In this document: one piece after another, positions 41,954 to 50,642 of the stretch
Layout of the letters: each line of letters opens with the position of its first letter
Position numbering within the stretch: the stretch's first letter is position 1
NCBI RefSeq assembly: GCF_020885975.1
Contig: NZ_AP025183.1
Span: 1,550,001 to 1,614,000, forward strand
Length of the DNA: 64,000 nucleotides
Reading direction: 5' to 3'
DNA from: Flavobacterium ammonificans
GTDB taxonomy: Bacteria > Bacteroidota > Bacteroidia > Flavobacteriales > Flavobacteriaceae
Position numbers and translations under genes: made by a program
The notes under the pieces: model-generated
Databases searched by the model: none
What the model was told of the DNA's origin: nothing
What the model saw: only the letters and a program-made list of their open reading frames with translations

Positions 41954-43390
41954 TTATTTTTGGGGAACTATTTTTTTAATAAATTGTTGAAGGGGAGCCA
42001 AGATGACATCCATATTAATTAAACCGATATCATTGGTCGCACGATAGGTTAATAAAATGGCTAGTGGTGTTAATACTAATGAGGACATCCAAGCGCCTAA
42101 AAATGGGGTTAATCCGCCTTCTTCAGCTAGTTTTTTACCAAAGGTATTGGCAAAATGGAACGAAATGAAAATAAGCATAGCAAAAACCACCGGTAATCCC
42201 AATCCGCCTTTTCGAATGATGGCGCCTAAGGGTGCTCCAATGAAAAACATCAGAAAGCAAGCAAAGGCAATGACAAACTTATCGTTAAGCGAACTTAAAT
42301 GCCCGTTGATATTGACTTCTTTTAATTTGAATTCTGTGGCAGAGCTTTCTATCGAATATTTCACACTTTCTAAATTGCTATGGGATAAATTTAAAATATC
42401 CAATTGCTGTTTGGTATTGAAATAATCCAACAAGTTAGGATTGAATTTTTTCTTGTTTTTTTTGATTTTTACCGCAGCTTGTGTCGATTTTTGAATTCCA
42501 ACACGCTGATTCATATTTTCTGTAAAAGCTGTAACATCTACTTTATAATTCTTTTGTAAGGAATCTATAGTGTACTGCAATTCACTTGTGGTCAACATAG
42601 AATTGGTGTTGGTAATATTTTCATTGTCCACATCAATTTTATTGAACTCCGAAATATCAATGGTAATGATGTTCTTTTTAAAGGCCGATTTTACAAAAGG
42701 CATTTTAGGACGGTCCTCGTAGTTTTTTGGTAAAATATCTTCATAATAATTACCGTCGTTCAATATCATTTGGAGGGTGTTCGAACCTTCGCTACTGACT
42801 AACTTTCCTTTTTTGGCTTTGATAATAATGCGGCTGCCATCGCCCACATCTGATTTCTTATGAATAGTAATGCCAGTGAGATTTTCACCGTTTTCGCCTG
42901 ATTTTTTATCCACCTTAATATTGTAAATTCCTACATCGCTAAATTGGCCTTCAGCAATTGCCAATGCAGGTTTAGATTGCGCAATATTTTTTCTAAAATT
43001 GATGAATTTGTATTCGGCATACGGAATGACACTATTGGCAAAAATAAAAGCTGCTATACTAAAAATAGTGATCAAATAGAACAAGGGCTGTAAAGTACGT
43101 CGTAACGAAATTCCTGCCGATTTCATTGCCGCCAACTCATAGTTTTCAGATAAATCGCCAAAAGACATAATCGAAGCCAAGAGTATGGACAGAGGCAAAA
43201 CAAGTGGTACGAGGCGGGGCATTGAGAATAATAAAAATTTCAATATCATTATGGCATCTAAATCTTTACCTGCCAACTCCCCAATAAGCAACCAAACGGA
43301 TTGCAAAATGAATATAAAAAAAAGGATTACAAATACCACAGTAAATGTAATCAAGAAGGTTTTTAAAATGTATTTGTCAATTATTTTCAC
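41954..43390 (-). CDS. LptF/LptG family permease of lipopolysaccharide export
   Basis: 478 residues. Membrane helices cluster at the N-terminus (LITFTVVFVILFFIFILQSVW and LVPLVLPLSILLASIMSF, with a third near 100-120) and the C-terminus (FVIAFACFLMFFIGAPLGAI, then GLPVVFAMLIFISFHFAN and ALSS/LAILLTY). A large beta-jellyroll-like periplasmic part (~130-370) lies between. This six-helix plan is that of LptF/G, which extract LPS with LptB. SFGDLSENYELAAMKSAGIS is the typical coupling-helix segment. It lies between lolA and ribB on the same strand, all cell-envelope or housekeeping genes. Whether it is F or G cannot be told. Confidence 0.9.
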   Translation of the reverse strand: MKIIDKYILKTFLITFTVVFVILFFIFILQSVWLLIGELAGKDLDAIMILKFLLFSMPRLVPLVLPLSILLASIMSFGDLSENYELAAMKSAGISLRRTLQPLFYLITIFSIAAFIFANSVIPYAEYKFINFRKNIAQSKPALAIAEGQFSDVGIYNIKVDKKSGENGENLTGITIHKKSDVGDGSRIIIKAKKGKLVSSEGSNTLQMILNDGNYYEDILPKNYEDRPKMPFVKSAFKKNIITIDISEFNKIDVDNENITNTNSMLTTSELQYTIDSLQKNYKVDVTAFTENMNQRVGIQKSTQAAVKIKKNKKKFNPNLLDYFNTKQQLDILNLSHSNLESVKYSIESSATEFKLKEVNINGHLSSLNDKFVIAFACFLMFFIGAPLGAIIRKGGLGLPVVFAMLIFISFHFANTFGKKLAEEGGLTPFLGAWMSSLVLTPLAILLTYRATNDIGLINMDVILAPLQQFIKKIVPQK

Positions 43391-43397
43391 CTAGGAT

Positions 43398-44066
43398 TTA
43401 GTCTAATGAATTGATGTAGTAATTGGGATATTTACTTTTGACAAAGGTAAATTGATTTTTTGATAAAGGTTGGTTGGTTTTAAAAGAATTAACAGTTAGC
43501 GTAGTTTTCGTTCCTTTTTTACCAATTTCAATCAAATTATAGATGTTTTTGGTTTGGGTATCAATGCCCAACAAAATTTCTTTGCGTTGGTCTTTGGAAC
43601 TCATAGGTACCAATTTTACATACTGTATTTTTCTCCCTTTGATGGTAGTAGTTGCATCTAAAGTGTATTTATAACCCGAATTGAAAAAGGTCAACATTTT
43701 AGATGGCGTTACTGCTGTATTGTCGTTTTCGTCTAGTTTAGAAATCGTAATTTCTTCGTCTTCTGGAACAATGGTGTAGGTTTTTTTACCGTCGTACAGT
43801 TTAGTTACCCCCATAAAATTCAACACATATTGGTTGCCTTTTAAAACCACATTCCCTTTACTGTCTTGATTGATATTCTCTTTGGCGTTAGAAAGCGAAT
43901 ACTTAAAATCGATGATGATAGAACTATAACTTTTTACTTTAGCTGAAACTTGATCCAAAAGTGCTTTTGCTTTTTTATCTTGCGCTTGTAGCGAACTGCT
44001 TAGGATAAAAGCTGCGATCAACAATAATCTGCTGAATCTAGTTTTGTTTTGAAGTGTGAATTGCAT
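43398..44066 (-). CDS. lolA: LolA-like outer-membrane lipoprotein carrier
   Basis: I place the start at the ATG at 44066. This gives 222 residues with a good signal peptide (QNKTRFSRLLLIAAFILSSS, ending LQAQ) and leaves seven bases after the ftsK stop. A longer reading to 44105 would overlap ftsK and put 13 non-signal-like residues in front. The mature protein has the LolA half-barrel pattern: KAKALLDQVSAKVKSYSSI at the start, then YVLNFMGVTKLYDGKKTYTIVP and KILLGIDTQTKNIYNLIEIG-like strands. LolA shuttles lipoproteins across the periplasm. It lies between ftsK and the LptF/G gene. Confidence 0.85.
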   Translation of the reverse strand: MQFTLQNKTRFSRLLLIAAFILSSSLQAQDKKAKALLDQVSAKVKSYSSIIIDFKYSLSNAKENINQDSKGNVVLKGNQYVLNFMGVTKLYDGKKTYTIVPEDEEITISKLDENDNTAVTPSKMLTFFNSGYKYTLDATTTIKGRKIQYVKLVPMSSKDQRKEILLGIDTQTKNIYNLIEIGKKGTKTTLTVNSFKTNQPLSKNQFTFVKSKYPNYYINSLD

Positions 44067-44073
44067 TGCGGTA

Positions 44074-46530
44074 TTAATTTTGTTCGTTATTGAAAAATTC
44101 ATCAAGCGCCACCATATCCGAGATGTTTACGTTACGCGCTTTACTTCCTTCAAAAGGACCTACAATTCCAGCGGCTTCTAATTGATCAATTAAACGACCG
44201 GCTCTGTTGTAGCCCAATTTTAATTTACGTTGCAATAACGATGCCGAACCTTGTTGTGCATTGACAATAATTTCGGCGGCTTCTCTAAATAAGGAATCGC
44301 GTTCTGAAATATCAATGTCTAAATTGATACCTGATTCTTCTCCCACAAATTCAGGTAGGAGGTAAGCAGTAGCATAAGCTTTTTGCGAACCAATAAATTC
44401 GGTTATTTTTTCTACTTCAGGCGTATCGATAAAAGCACATTGTACACGCACCACATCATTGCCGTTAGAGTACAATAAATCACCACGACCAATTAATTGA
44501 TCAGCCCCTTGGGTATCTAAAATAGTTCTCGAATCAATTTTAGACGTTACTCTAAAGGCAATTCGAGCCGGGAAGTTGGCTTTGATTAAACCGGTGATTA
44601 CATTTACCGACGGACGTTGGGTAGCAATAATCAAGTGGATTCCAATCGCACGCGCTAATTGAGCCAAACGCGCAATAGGTACTTCGACTTCTTTACCAGC
44701 GGTCATAATCAAATCAGCAAACTCATCCACTACCAAAACGATGTATGGCAAAAAGCGGTGACCGTTTTCAGGATTTAATTTTCTTGACTTGAATTTGTCG
44801 TTGTATTCTTTAATGTTACGCACCATAGCGTCTTTCAATAAAGAATAACGGTTGTCCATTTCCACACAAAGGGAATTCAAGGTATTGACTACTTTCGCAT
44901 TATCAGTAATAATAGCATCGTCACAATCGGGTAATTTGGCTAAATAATGTCTTTCAATTTTATTAAAAAGCGTTAATTCTACTTTCTTTGGGTCAACCAA
45001 AACAAATTTAACTTCAGCAGGATGTTTTTTGTATAAAAGCGAAGTTAATACCGCATTCAATCCTACCGATTTTCCTTGACCAGTAGCTCCCGCCATCAAC
45101 AAGTGAGGCATTTTAGCTAAATCGACTACAAAGGTTTCATTAGAGATGGTTTTACCCAATGCGATCGGCAATTCCATTTCAGCTTCTTGAAATTTGGCTG
45201 AGCCAATAGCACTTTTCATAGAAACCATAGTTGGATTCTTGTTAGGTACTTCAATACCAATAGTTCCTTTTCCAGGAATTGGCGCAATAATACGAATTCC
45301 AAGTGCCGAAAGAGACAAAGCAATATCGTCTTCTAAACTTTTGATTTTTGAAATACGAATTCCTGCTTCAGGAACGATTTCATATAAGGTTACCGATGGA
45401 CCAACGGTGGCTTTAATTTGAGCAATTTCAATTTTGTAGTTACGAAGGGTATCTACAATCTTGTTTTTGTTTTCTTCTAATTCTTCTTGGTTAATCGTAA
45501 TTCCGCCGCTTGAGTATTCTTTTAATAAATCAATGGTTGGGAATTTGTAGTTGGATAATTCCAAAGTGGGGTCAAACAAACCGAAATCAGCCACTAATCG
45601 AGACGCTAAGTTTTCTTCTACGATATCTTCTTCCTCAGCCTTTTCAATTACAAAAGCTTCATCGTTTGTAGTAATGATGGTTGGCTCTTTTGGTGCTGGT
45701 GGAGCAGGGGTATAGGTAGGCGGTACCACTGGTTTAGGCAATGTATCTAAATTGATTTCAGAAGACGAGCTAATAGTTGGTTTTAAGGCTTCTTTGTTGA
45801 TTTCAAACTGAGAAGTAGTTGATTTCAAATGAATGCCTTCTACTTCTTCATCTGCTTCTTGATCTGCAGTAGGAACTGCATATTCTTCAAGATTGTAGCC
45901 TTTATCAGCTGCTTTTTCAACAATGGAGTTCATCTTTGCTTCCATTTCTTTTTTGGAACCTTCAATGAAATTTAAAATAGAATCAGGCGATAAATTGATT
46001 TTGAAAATTAGGTAAATTATTAAACCGAATACTAAAAGTAATAAAGTACCTGTCTTACCTAAATAGTCTTGTGAAAGTAAGTTGAGTTCGTAACCAATGA
46101 CACCGCCTAATTCAGGTGCATTTGTTGCAAAGAAACCAAAGATGATCGAAACGACAATCATAGCAAATAAATCCCAAAACCAAGTCGATCGTAGTTTGGC
46201 AAGTGGTAAACCCAAGAACAAATACAAACCTGTTAAGAAAAACAAGCGTACAAATAGGAAGGCAGCTATACCAAATCCTTGGTACACCATCAAATCCGCA
46301 ATGTAAGCGCCAATTTTGCCTAACCAATTCGCTACTTCAGTATTTCTATTGGCTAATTGATCTACAGCGCTTTGATCGGCTTGACCGTGCAAGTAAAACG
46401 AAACAAATGCAACTAACAAAGCAACTGAAAATAGCACCAATAGGCTACCAATTACAATTTTATATTCTTTTGATAATTTCCAAGATCTTTTTCCGCTAAA
46501 ATCGGACTCGCTTTTTATTTTCTTTGCCAT
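44074..46530 (-). CDS. ftsK: DNA translocase FtsK/SpoIIIE
   Basis: 818 residues. Four or five N-terminal membrane helices (to ~190) anchor it at the septum. A low-complexity Pro/Glu linker (~260-300, TYTPAPPAPKEPT) follows. The motor has alpha/beta domains with Walker A GATGQGKS near 480 and the acidic VVDEFADLIM of Walker B. The C-terminal gamma winged helix (LLQRKLKLGYNRAGRLIDQL) reads the polar sequences. It pumps chromosome ends to the dif site before division. It is adjacent to dgkA upstream and lolA downstream on the same strand. The length is normal for Flavobacteriia. Confidence 0.95.
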   Translation of the reverse strand: MAKKIKSESDFSGKRSWKLSKEYKIVIGSLLVLFSVALLVAFVSFYLHGQADQSAVDQLANRNTEVANWLGKIGAYIADLMVYQGFGIAAFLFVRLFFLTGLYLFLGLPLAKLRSTWFWDLFAMIVVSIIFGFFATNAPELGGVIGYELNLLSQDYLGKTGTLLLLVFGLIIYLIFKINLSPDSILNFIEGSKKEMEAKMNSIVEKAADKGYNLEEYAVPTADQEADEEVEGIHLKSTTSQFEINKEALKPTISSSSEINLDTLPKPVVPPTYTPAPPAPKEPTIITTNDEAFVIEKAEEEDIVEENLASRLVADFGLFDPTLELSNYKFPTIDLLKEYSSGGITINQEELEENKNKIVDTLRNYKIEIAQIKATVGPSVTLYEIVPEAGIRISKIKSLEDDIALSLSALGIRIIAPIPGKGTIGIEVPNKNPTMVSMKSAIGSAKFQEAEMELPIALGKTISNETFVVDLAKMPHLLMAGATGQGKSVGLNAVLTSLLYKKHPAEVKFVLVDPKKVELTLFNKIERHYLAKLPDCDDAIITDNAKVVNTLNSLCVEMDNRYSLLKDAMVRNIKEYNDKFKSRKLNPENGHRFLPYIVLVVDEFADLIMTAGKEVEVPIARLAQLARAIGIHLIIATQRPSVNVITGLIKANFPARIAFRVTSKIDSRTILDTQGADQLIGRGDLLYSNGNDVVRVQCAFIDTPEVEKITEFIGSQKAYATAYLLPEFVGEESGINLDIDISERDSLFREAAEIIVNAQQGSASLLQRKLKLGYNRAGRLIDQLEAAGIVGPFEGSKARNVNISDMVALDEFFNNEQN

Positions 46531-46551
46531 TCTCTTTGTAAACTAGTAAAT

Positions 46552-46923
46552 TTAGAATTTAGGGAGGTAAATCAGTAAACCCACTGCCACTGCGGTTAAT
46601 GCCGAGAAAAACACAGCTCCAGCAGCAATATCTTTGATAAACCCAATTCTCTCGTGGTATTCTGGATGAATAAAATCGGCCACTTTTTCAACAGCAGTAT
46701 TCAATCCTTCAACACTCATTACTAATCCGATAGCAAAGATTTGGAAAATCCATTCAGTAGTAGTAATGTTAAAATAAAACCCAGCGATAGTCATTATGAT
46801 CCCAATAAAAAATTGAGTCATTACGCTGTGTTCAGTTGTAATTAATTTGTAAGCCCCTTTATAAGCAAAGGTGACACTTTTTAATCGTCCTGAAACAAAT
46901 CGATTGTCTTTTTGAAATTCCAT
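46552..46923 (-). CDS. dgkA: Diacylglycerol kinase, DgkA type
   Basis: 123 residues, the size of the small membrane kinase. It has an N-terminal surface helix (FVSGRLKSVTFAYKGAY), then three membrane helices. The signature EGLNTAVEKVADFI carries the catalytic Glu, followed by HERIGFIKDIAAGAV. It phosphorylates diacylglycerol or undecaprenol using ATP for lipid recycling. It lies between tpx and ftsK, all on the minus strand, with gaps of 10 and 21 bases, so the three are probably expressed together. Confidence 0.93.
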   Translation of the reverse strand: MEFQKDNRFVSGRLKSVTFAYKGAYKLITTEHSVMTQFFIGIIMTIAGFYFNITTTEWIFQIFAIGLVMSVEGLNTAVEKVADFIHPEYHERIGFIKDIAAGAVFFSALTAVAVGLLIYLPKF

Positions 46924-46933
46924 TCAATAGGTA

Positions 46934-47431
46934 TTAAAGTACTGCTAAGGCAGCATCGTAATTCGGTTCATCTGCAATTTCAGCTACTTGTTCGGCGTGA
47001 ACAATAGTTCCTTTTTCGTCAATAACAAGTACCACTCTTGAGTGTAAACCTGCTAAAACACTATCCGTAATTTCTAAACCATTGGCTTTTCCAAAACTTC
47101 CGTCTTTAAAATCCGATAGATTTTCTACGTTCTCAATTCCTTCAGCACCGCAAAAACGTTTTTGTGCAAATGGTAAATCTCTTGAAACGCAAATCACAAC
47201 AGTATTGTTTAATCCAGCAGCAGTTTCATTGAATTTTCTAACCGAAGCTGCACAAGTTCCTGTATCGATACTTGGAAAAATATTGAAAACTACTTTTTTA
47301 CCAGCATAATCTGCCAGAGTAGCGATAGAAAGATCTGTCTTTACTAATTTAAAATCAGCTAGTTGTGAACCTATTTTTGGCAATTCGCCTGAAGTATGAA
47401 CGGGATTACCGCCTAAAGTTATCGTTGACAT
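46934..47431 (-). CDS. tpx: Thiol peroxidase Tpx
   Basis: 165 residues. The atypical 2-Cys peroxiredoxin signature is clear: the peroxidatic Cys in SIDTGTCAASVRKFN and the resolving Cys in KRFCGAEGIENVENLSDF. The N-terminus (ITLGGNPVHTSGELPKIG) is the family's usual opening. Tpx reduces lipid and alkyl peroxides using thioredoxin. It is cytoplasmic or periplasmic depending on the species; here no signal peptide is seen. It heads a same-strand group with dgkA and ftsK. Confidence 0.95.
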   Translation of the reverse strand: MSTITLGGNPVHTSGELPKIGSQLADFKLVKTDLSIATLADYAGKKVVFNIFPSIDTGTCAASVRKFNETAAGLNNTVVICVSRDLPFAQKRFCGAEGIENVENLSDFKDGSFGKANGLEITDSVLAGLHSRVVLVIDEKGTIVHAEQVAEIADEPNYDAALAVL

Positions 47432-47541
47432 AATATGCGTTTTTTAGTGAGCTTCAAAAGTATGAAAATTAATTCAGATTTTAGTTTGAAGCCGCTTTTT
47501 TTAGTTGGTTTTCCTTTGAATACTATTTCGCTATAAGGCAT

Positions 47542-47569
47542 AAAAAAAACGTACCCTATCCGAGTACGT
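47542..47569 (-). terminator. Terminator of the peroxiredoxin-thioredoxin operon
   Basis: ACGTACCC (47549-47556) and GAGTACGT (47562-47569) form an 8-bp stem with one G-T pair. The A-run at 47542-47549 gives a U-run on the minus strand, directly downstream of the DUF6952 gene. Confidence 0.7.
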
Positions 47570-47598
47570 CTTGATTTATTTACTTAGTAAGCGAAGTG

Positions 47599-47856
47599 TT
47601 ATTTATCGATAGCCCCTAAAACGCGTTTCATAAAGGTGTTCAAGGCTTCTTTCTTGTCAACTCCGTCTTTAACTAATTTTTGTACTTCTAAAGCACCATA
47701 CATATTTGAAATTAATTCGCCAATTACATCCAATTCTTCATCTTTTAGAGAAGATATTTCCGTCATTGCTTCTAATACTTCAATAGTTTCAATGATATAA
47801 TCTTGATCATTTTCTTCGATGAATTGGGTCAAATGTTTGATAACAGGTAATTTCAT
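47599..47856 (-). CDS. Small DUF6952-like protein
   Basis: 85 residues, acidic and helical: YIIETIEVLEAMTEISSLKD, then ELISNMYGALEVQKLV. It resembles DUF6952, small proteins that follow thioredoxin and peroxiredoxin genes in Flavobacteriia (from memory). It lies 25 bases after the thioredoxin gene and is closed by a terminator. Conserved linkage suggests a role in the thiol-redox unit, but no catalytic residue is visible and it has no Cys. Confidence 0.75.
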   Translation of the reverse strand: MKLPVIKHLTQFIEENDQDYIIETIEVLEAMTEISSLKDEELDVIGELISNMYGALEVQKLVKDGVDKKEALNTFMKRVLGAIDK

Positions 47857-47881
47857 ATTTCAGGTGTTTGTTGTTGAATTA

Positions 47882-48190
47882 TTAAGCGATTTCGTTTACT
47901 AAATCAGTCAATACTTCTTGTTTATTAGTTTGTGTTTCGTTCACTAATTTTCCGTTAACGAAAGTAGCAAAAGTAGGCAAGTTGCTTACGTTAGCTAATT
48001 TTCTTGATTCAGGATTGTTTTCGGCATCTACTAAAACAAAAGTAAGTGATTCATTTTCTGAAGCCAATTTTTTGAATTTTGGTTTCATAATACGACAATT
48101 TCCACACCAAGAGGCAGAAAATTGAACTACTACTTTTTCGTTTTTGGAAACTAAATCCTGTAATGTGTCTTCGTTTAATTCAATTAACAT
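47882..48190 (-). CDS. Thioredoxin family protein
   Basis: 102 residues with a full thioredoxin fold. The active site SASWCGNCRIMKP has CGNC in place of the usual CGPC, which should raise or alter the redox potential. LPTFATFVNGK is the cis-Pro loop region. It probably reduces the adjacent peroxiredoxin. The gene lies between the peroxiredoxin and DUF6952 genes on the same strand with short gaps. No signal peptide is present, so it is cytoplasmic. Confidence 0.9.
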   Translation of the reverse strand: MLIELNEDTLQDLVSKNEKVVVQFSASWCGNCRIMKPKFKKLASENESLTFVLVDAENNPESRKLANVSNLPTFATFVNGKLVNETQTNKQEVLTDLVNEIA

Positions 48191-48261
48191 AGCTTTATTT
48201 TTTAATTACAATAACAATGGCAATCTTAAATTGATAGTGCCATTGTTATTGATTTTTGTTA

Positions 48262-48900
48262 TTAGTGAGATCCTAAGTAAGCAGCTGTACTGTTTCTGTC
48301 AGCAGTCATTGCATCTTTACCAGCTTCCCAGTTAGCAGGACAAACTTCTCCTTTTTCTTGCACGTGAGTGTAAGCGTCAACCAAACGTAAGTATTCGTTT
48401 ACGTTACGACCTAATGGCATATCGTTAACACTTTCGTGGAAAATTTTTCCAGTTTCATCGATTAAGTAAGTAGCTCTGTAGGTTACGTTAGAACCTTCTA
48501 CTAATACAGTATCTAATTCTTCGTTGTACTCAGCACTTTCTACATCAAGAATTCCTAAGATGTTAGATAAGTTTCTAGTTGTATCTGCTAAAAGTGGGTA
48601 AGTTACCCCTTCAATACCACCGTTATTTTTTGGAGTGTTCAACCAAGCAAAGTGAACTTCGTTAGTGTCACAAGAAGCTCCAATTACGATAGTGTTTCTT
48701 TTTGCAAATTCTGGCAAAGCAGCTTGAAAAGCGTGCAATTCAGTTGGGCAAACAAATGTGAAATCTTTTGGATACCAAAACAAAAGTACTTTTTTGTTGT
48801 TTTTTGTAGCTTCTTCAAAAATGTTGATTCTTAAGTTATCTCCCATTTCAGAGATAGCGTCTACAGTGATGTTTGGGAATTTTTTTCCTACTAATGACAT
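48262..48900 (-). CDS. Typical 2-Cys peroxiredoxin (AhpC/Prx1 group)
   Basis: 212 residues. The peroxidatic Cys is in FTFVCPTELHAF, and the resolving Cys is in EVCPANWEAG near the C-terminus. The intervening WLNTPKNNGGIEGVTYPLL and LRLVDAYTH segments are typical. It reduces hydrogen peroxide and organic peroxides, with reducing power probably from the thioredoxin encoded 71 bases downstream. A -7 element TATATTTG lies 32-39 bases upstream of its start (48932-48939). It heads the redox operon. Confidence 0.95.
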   Translation of the reverse strand: MSLVGKKFPNITVDAISEMGDNLRINIFEEATKNNKKVLLFWYPKDFTFVCPTELHAFQAALPEFAKRNTIVIGASCDTNEVHFAWLNTPKNNGGIEGVTYPLLADTTRNLSNILGILDVESAEYNEELDTVLVEGSNVTYRATYLIDETGKIFHESVNDMPLGRNVNEYLRLVDAYTHVQEKGEVCPANWEAGKDAMTADRNSTAAYLGSH

Positions 48901-48931
48901 ATTTTTTGTTTTTAAGTTAAATTGTATGGTG

Positions 48932-48939
48932 CAAATATA
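48932..48939 (-). promoter_or_regulatory. Probable -7 element of the peroxiredoxin operon
   Basis: TATATTTG on the minus strand matches TAnnTTTG exactly and lies upstream of the peroxiredoxin start. No TTG was found at the expected -33 distance, so an activator may be needed or the element is fortuitous. Confidence 0.4.
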
Positions 48940-49040
48940 CGTTAGATGTAAAGATAGTTAAATAAGTTTTAATTATAAATATTTATTAAGTAATAAGTAT
49001 TTACTATTAAAGCAGACTAAATTACATCTATTCAATTGAT

Positions 49041-50642
49041 TTAGATATTATTAATCGAAACGGGAAGCAGTCCAGGACAGGCTAATTTATTGAAAAATTG
49101 TTGGACTGCGACTTCTTGAAAAACTTCAAAATCTTGGTATACCATTATAATTTCTTTGGCTAAAGCCAAATTAGGAATCACTTGAAGTGCGTATGGATTT
49201 CCAAAAACATACAGGATGCAATTTTTATTGTGTAGAAGTGTACTAATACTTTCTATCACTTGCGGTTGTATATCAAATTGATTTAAAGGTTTCGCTTTGG
49301 GAACAAATAATGAAATCACAATGGTATCGTACTGCGCTAGATCTTCCTGGTTGAGCATTGGATTTTCAACAGTTAAAGAAAAAATAGGAGTAGTACTATT
49401 TTGCGTTACCTTAGTAGCAAAACCATCCTTGTAAATGCTTACTTGAGCCAGAGAGTTGTTAGCAATAGCCTCTTGAATTCGGTTGGTATTGGTATCTGTT
49501 TTTACTTTAGTCAAAATCTGCTCAGCGATCCTACGATTTAAATTTTCGCTTATTGAAAAATCAATTTTGGACTGACTTATATCAGGATAAATGGAACCGT
49601 TTTCAAATAGACCCGCTTTTTTTTTGTAGAGCAGAATTCTGTTGTAACTTTCATTAATACGTTCTTCAGTAGCATTTTTTAGAATGGCTTCAATTCCAGC
49701 AGCTACTTCATCTGTAAAACATAAAATATCATTGCCTGCTTGGAATGCTTCCCATTCTAATTGCCCTTTTTGTTCAAACAAATCGGAAACACTTTTCATA
49801 TTCAAGGCATCGGATATAACCAATCCTTCAAATCCAAGTTGCTTGCGAAGTAGATTTTCAATGATGTTCTTCGACAAAGTAGCCGAAGTATTTTTGCCAT
49901 CGTTTAAAGCAGGAACGGCTAAGTGACCAATCATAATCGAATCGACCTTATTTTCAATTCCTTTGATAAAAGGATACAATTCATTATTAAGTAATTGTTC
50001 TAGATTTTCTTCTAAAATAGGCAAGCCTAAATGCGAATCTACATTGGTATTTCCGTGACCTGGAAAATGTTTTAAACAGCCTAAAATACCAGCATTCGTC
50101 ATCCCTTTTAGATAAGCATTGGCAAATAGAGCCACTTTTTCCTTGTTTTCACCAAAGGAGCGGTAGCCAATGACAGGATTGTTTGGATTGTTATTGATGT
50201 CAGCCAAAGGCGCTAAGTTGTACTGAATGCCAGCTGCTTTCAAATCCAATCCAATTTGTTTGCCCACCTCGTAAACCAAATCAATTTGCGATTCTGGCAA
50301 AGCGCCTAAGGTAATTGCATACGGATATTGCGGTGTTTTTTCAATTCGCATAGCCAAACCCCATTCTGCATCAATACTCATTAATAGTGGGGTAGTGGCA
50401 CATTTTTGATAACGTGTTATCAGTTGTTTTAACTTGGCATAACTATCATCATACGAAACCACTTTTTGTTTGCTTTCATAATTGGTCGCCGCACTCGCTC
50501 TACTATGAAAAAAAGTAAGTCCGCCGATGTTGTGATCCCGAATTAAAGCTTCGGTCGCTTGAATGTTTTCTTCGGTATCGTTAATAAAAACGGCAGGAAA
50601 GAAAAACTGTCCTATTTTTTGCTCTAAAGTCATGATATTCAA
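49041..50642 (-). CDS. nagZ: Glycoside hydrolase family 3 beta-N-acetylhexosaminidase (NagZ-like)
   Basis: 533 residues. The GH3 core is clear: MSIDAEWGLAMRI near the start, KHFPGHGNTNVDSHLGLP (the NagZ His-Asp loop), IGHLAVPALN, and VISDALNMKSV with the nucleophile Asp. A C-terminal domain (~350-533) of GH3-C type follows. NagZ removes GlcNAc from anhydro-muropeptides in the cytoplasm. No signal peptide is seen. The start overlaps the AmpG-like transporter gene by four bases. AnmK is encoded three genes upstream, which supports murein recycling. Confidence 0.92.
   Translation of the reverse strand: MNIMTLEQKIGQFFFPAVFINDTEENIQATEALIRDHNIGGLTFFHSRASAATNYESKQKVVSYDDSYAKLKQLITRYQKCATTPLLMSIDAEWGLAMRIEKTPQYPYAITLGALPESQIDLVYEVGKQIGLDLKAAGIQYNLAPLADINNNPNNPVIGYRSFGENKEKVALFANAYLKGMTNAGILGCLKHFPGHGNTNVDSHLGLPILEENLEQLLNNELYPFIKGIENKVDSIMIGHLAVPALNDGKNTSATLSKNIIENLLRKQLGFEGLVISDALNMKSVSDLFEQKGQLEWEAFQAGNDILCFTDEVAAGIEAILKNATEERINESYNRILLYKKKAGLFENGSIYPDISQSKIDFSISENLNRRIAEQILTKVKTDTNTNRIQEAIANNSLAQVSIYKDGFATKVTQNSTTPIFSLTVENPMLNQEDLAQYDTIVISLFVPKAKPLNQFDIQPQVIESISTLLHNKNCILYVFGNPYALQVIPNLALAKEIIMVYQDFEVFQEVAVQQFFNKLACPGLLPVSINNI

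Noticed and set aside
44067..44105. Longer lolA start overlapping ftsK
   Set aside because: The extra 13 residues spoil the signal peptide, and the ATG at 44066 fits the normal spacing after ftsK.
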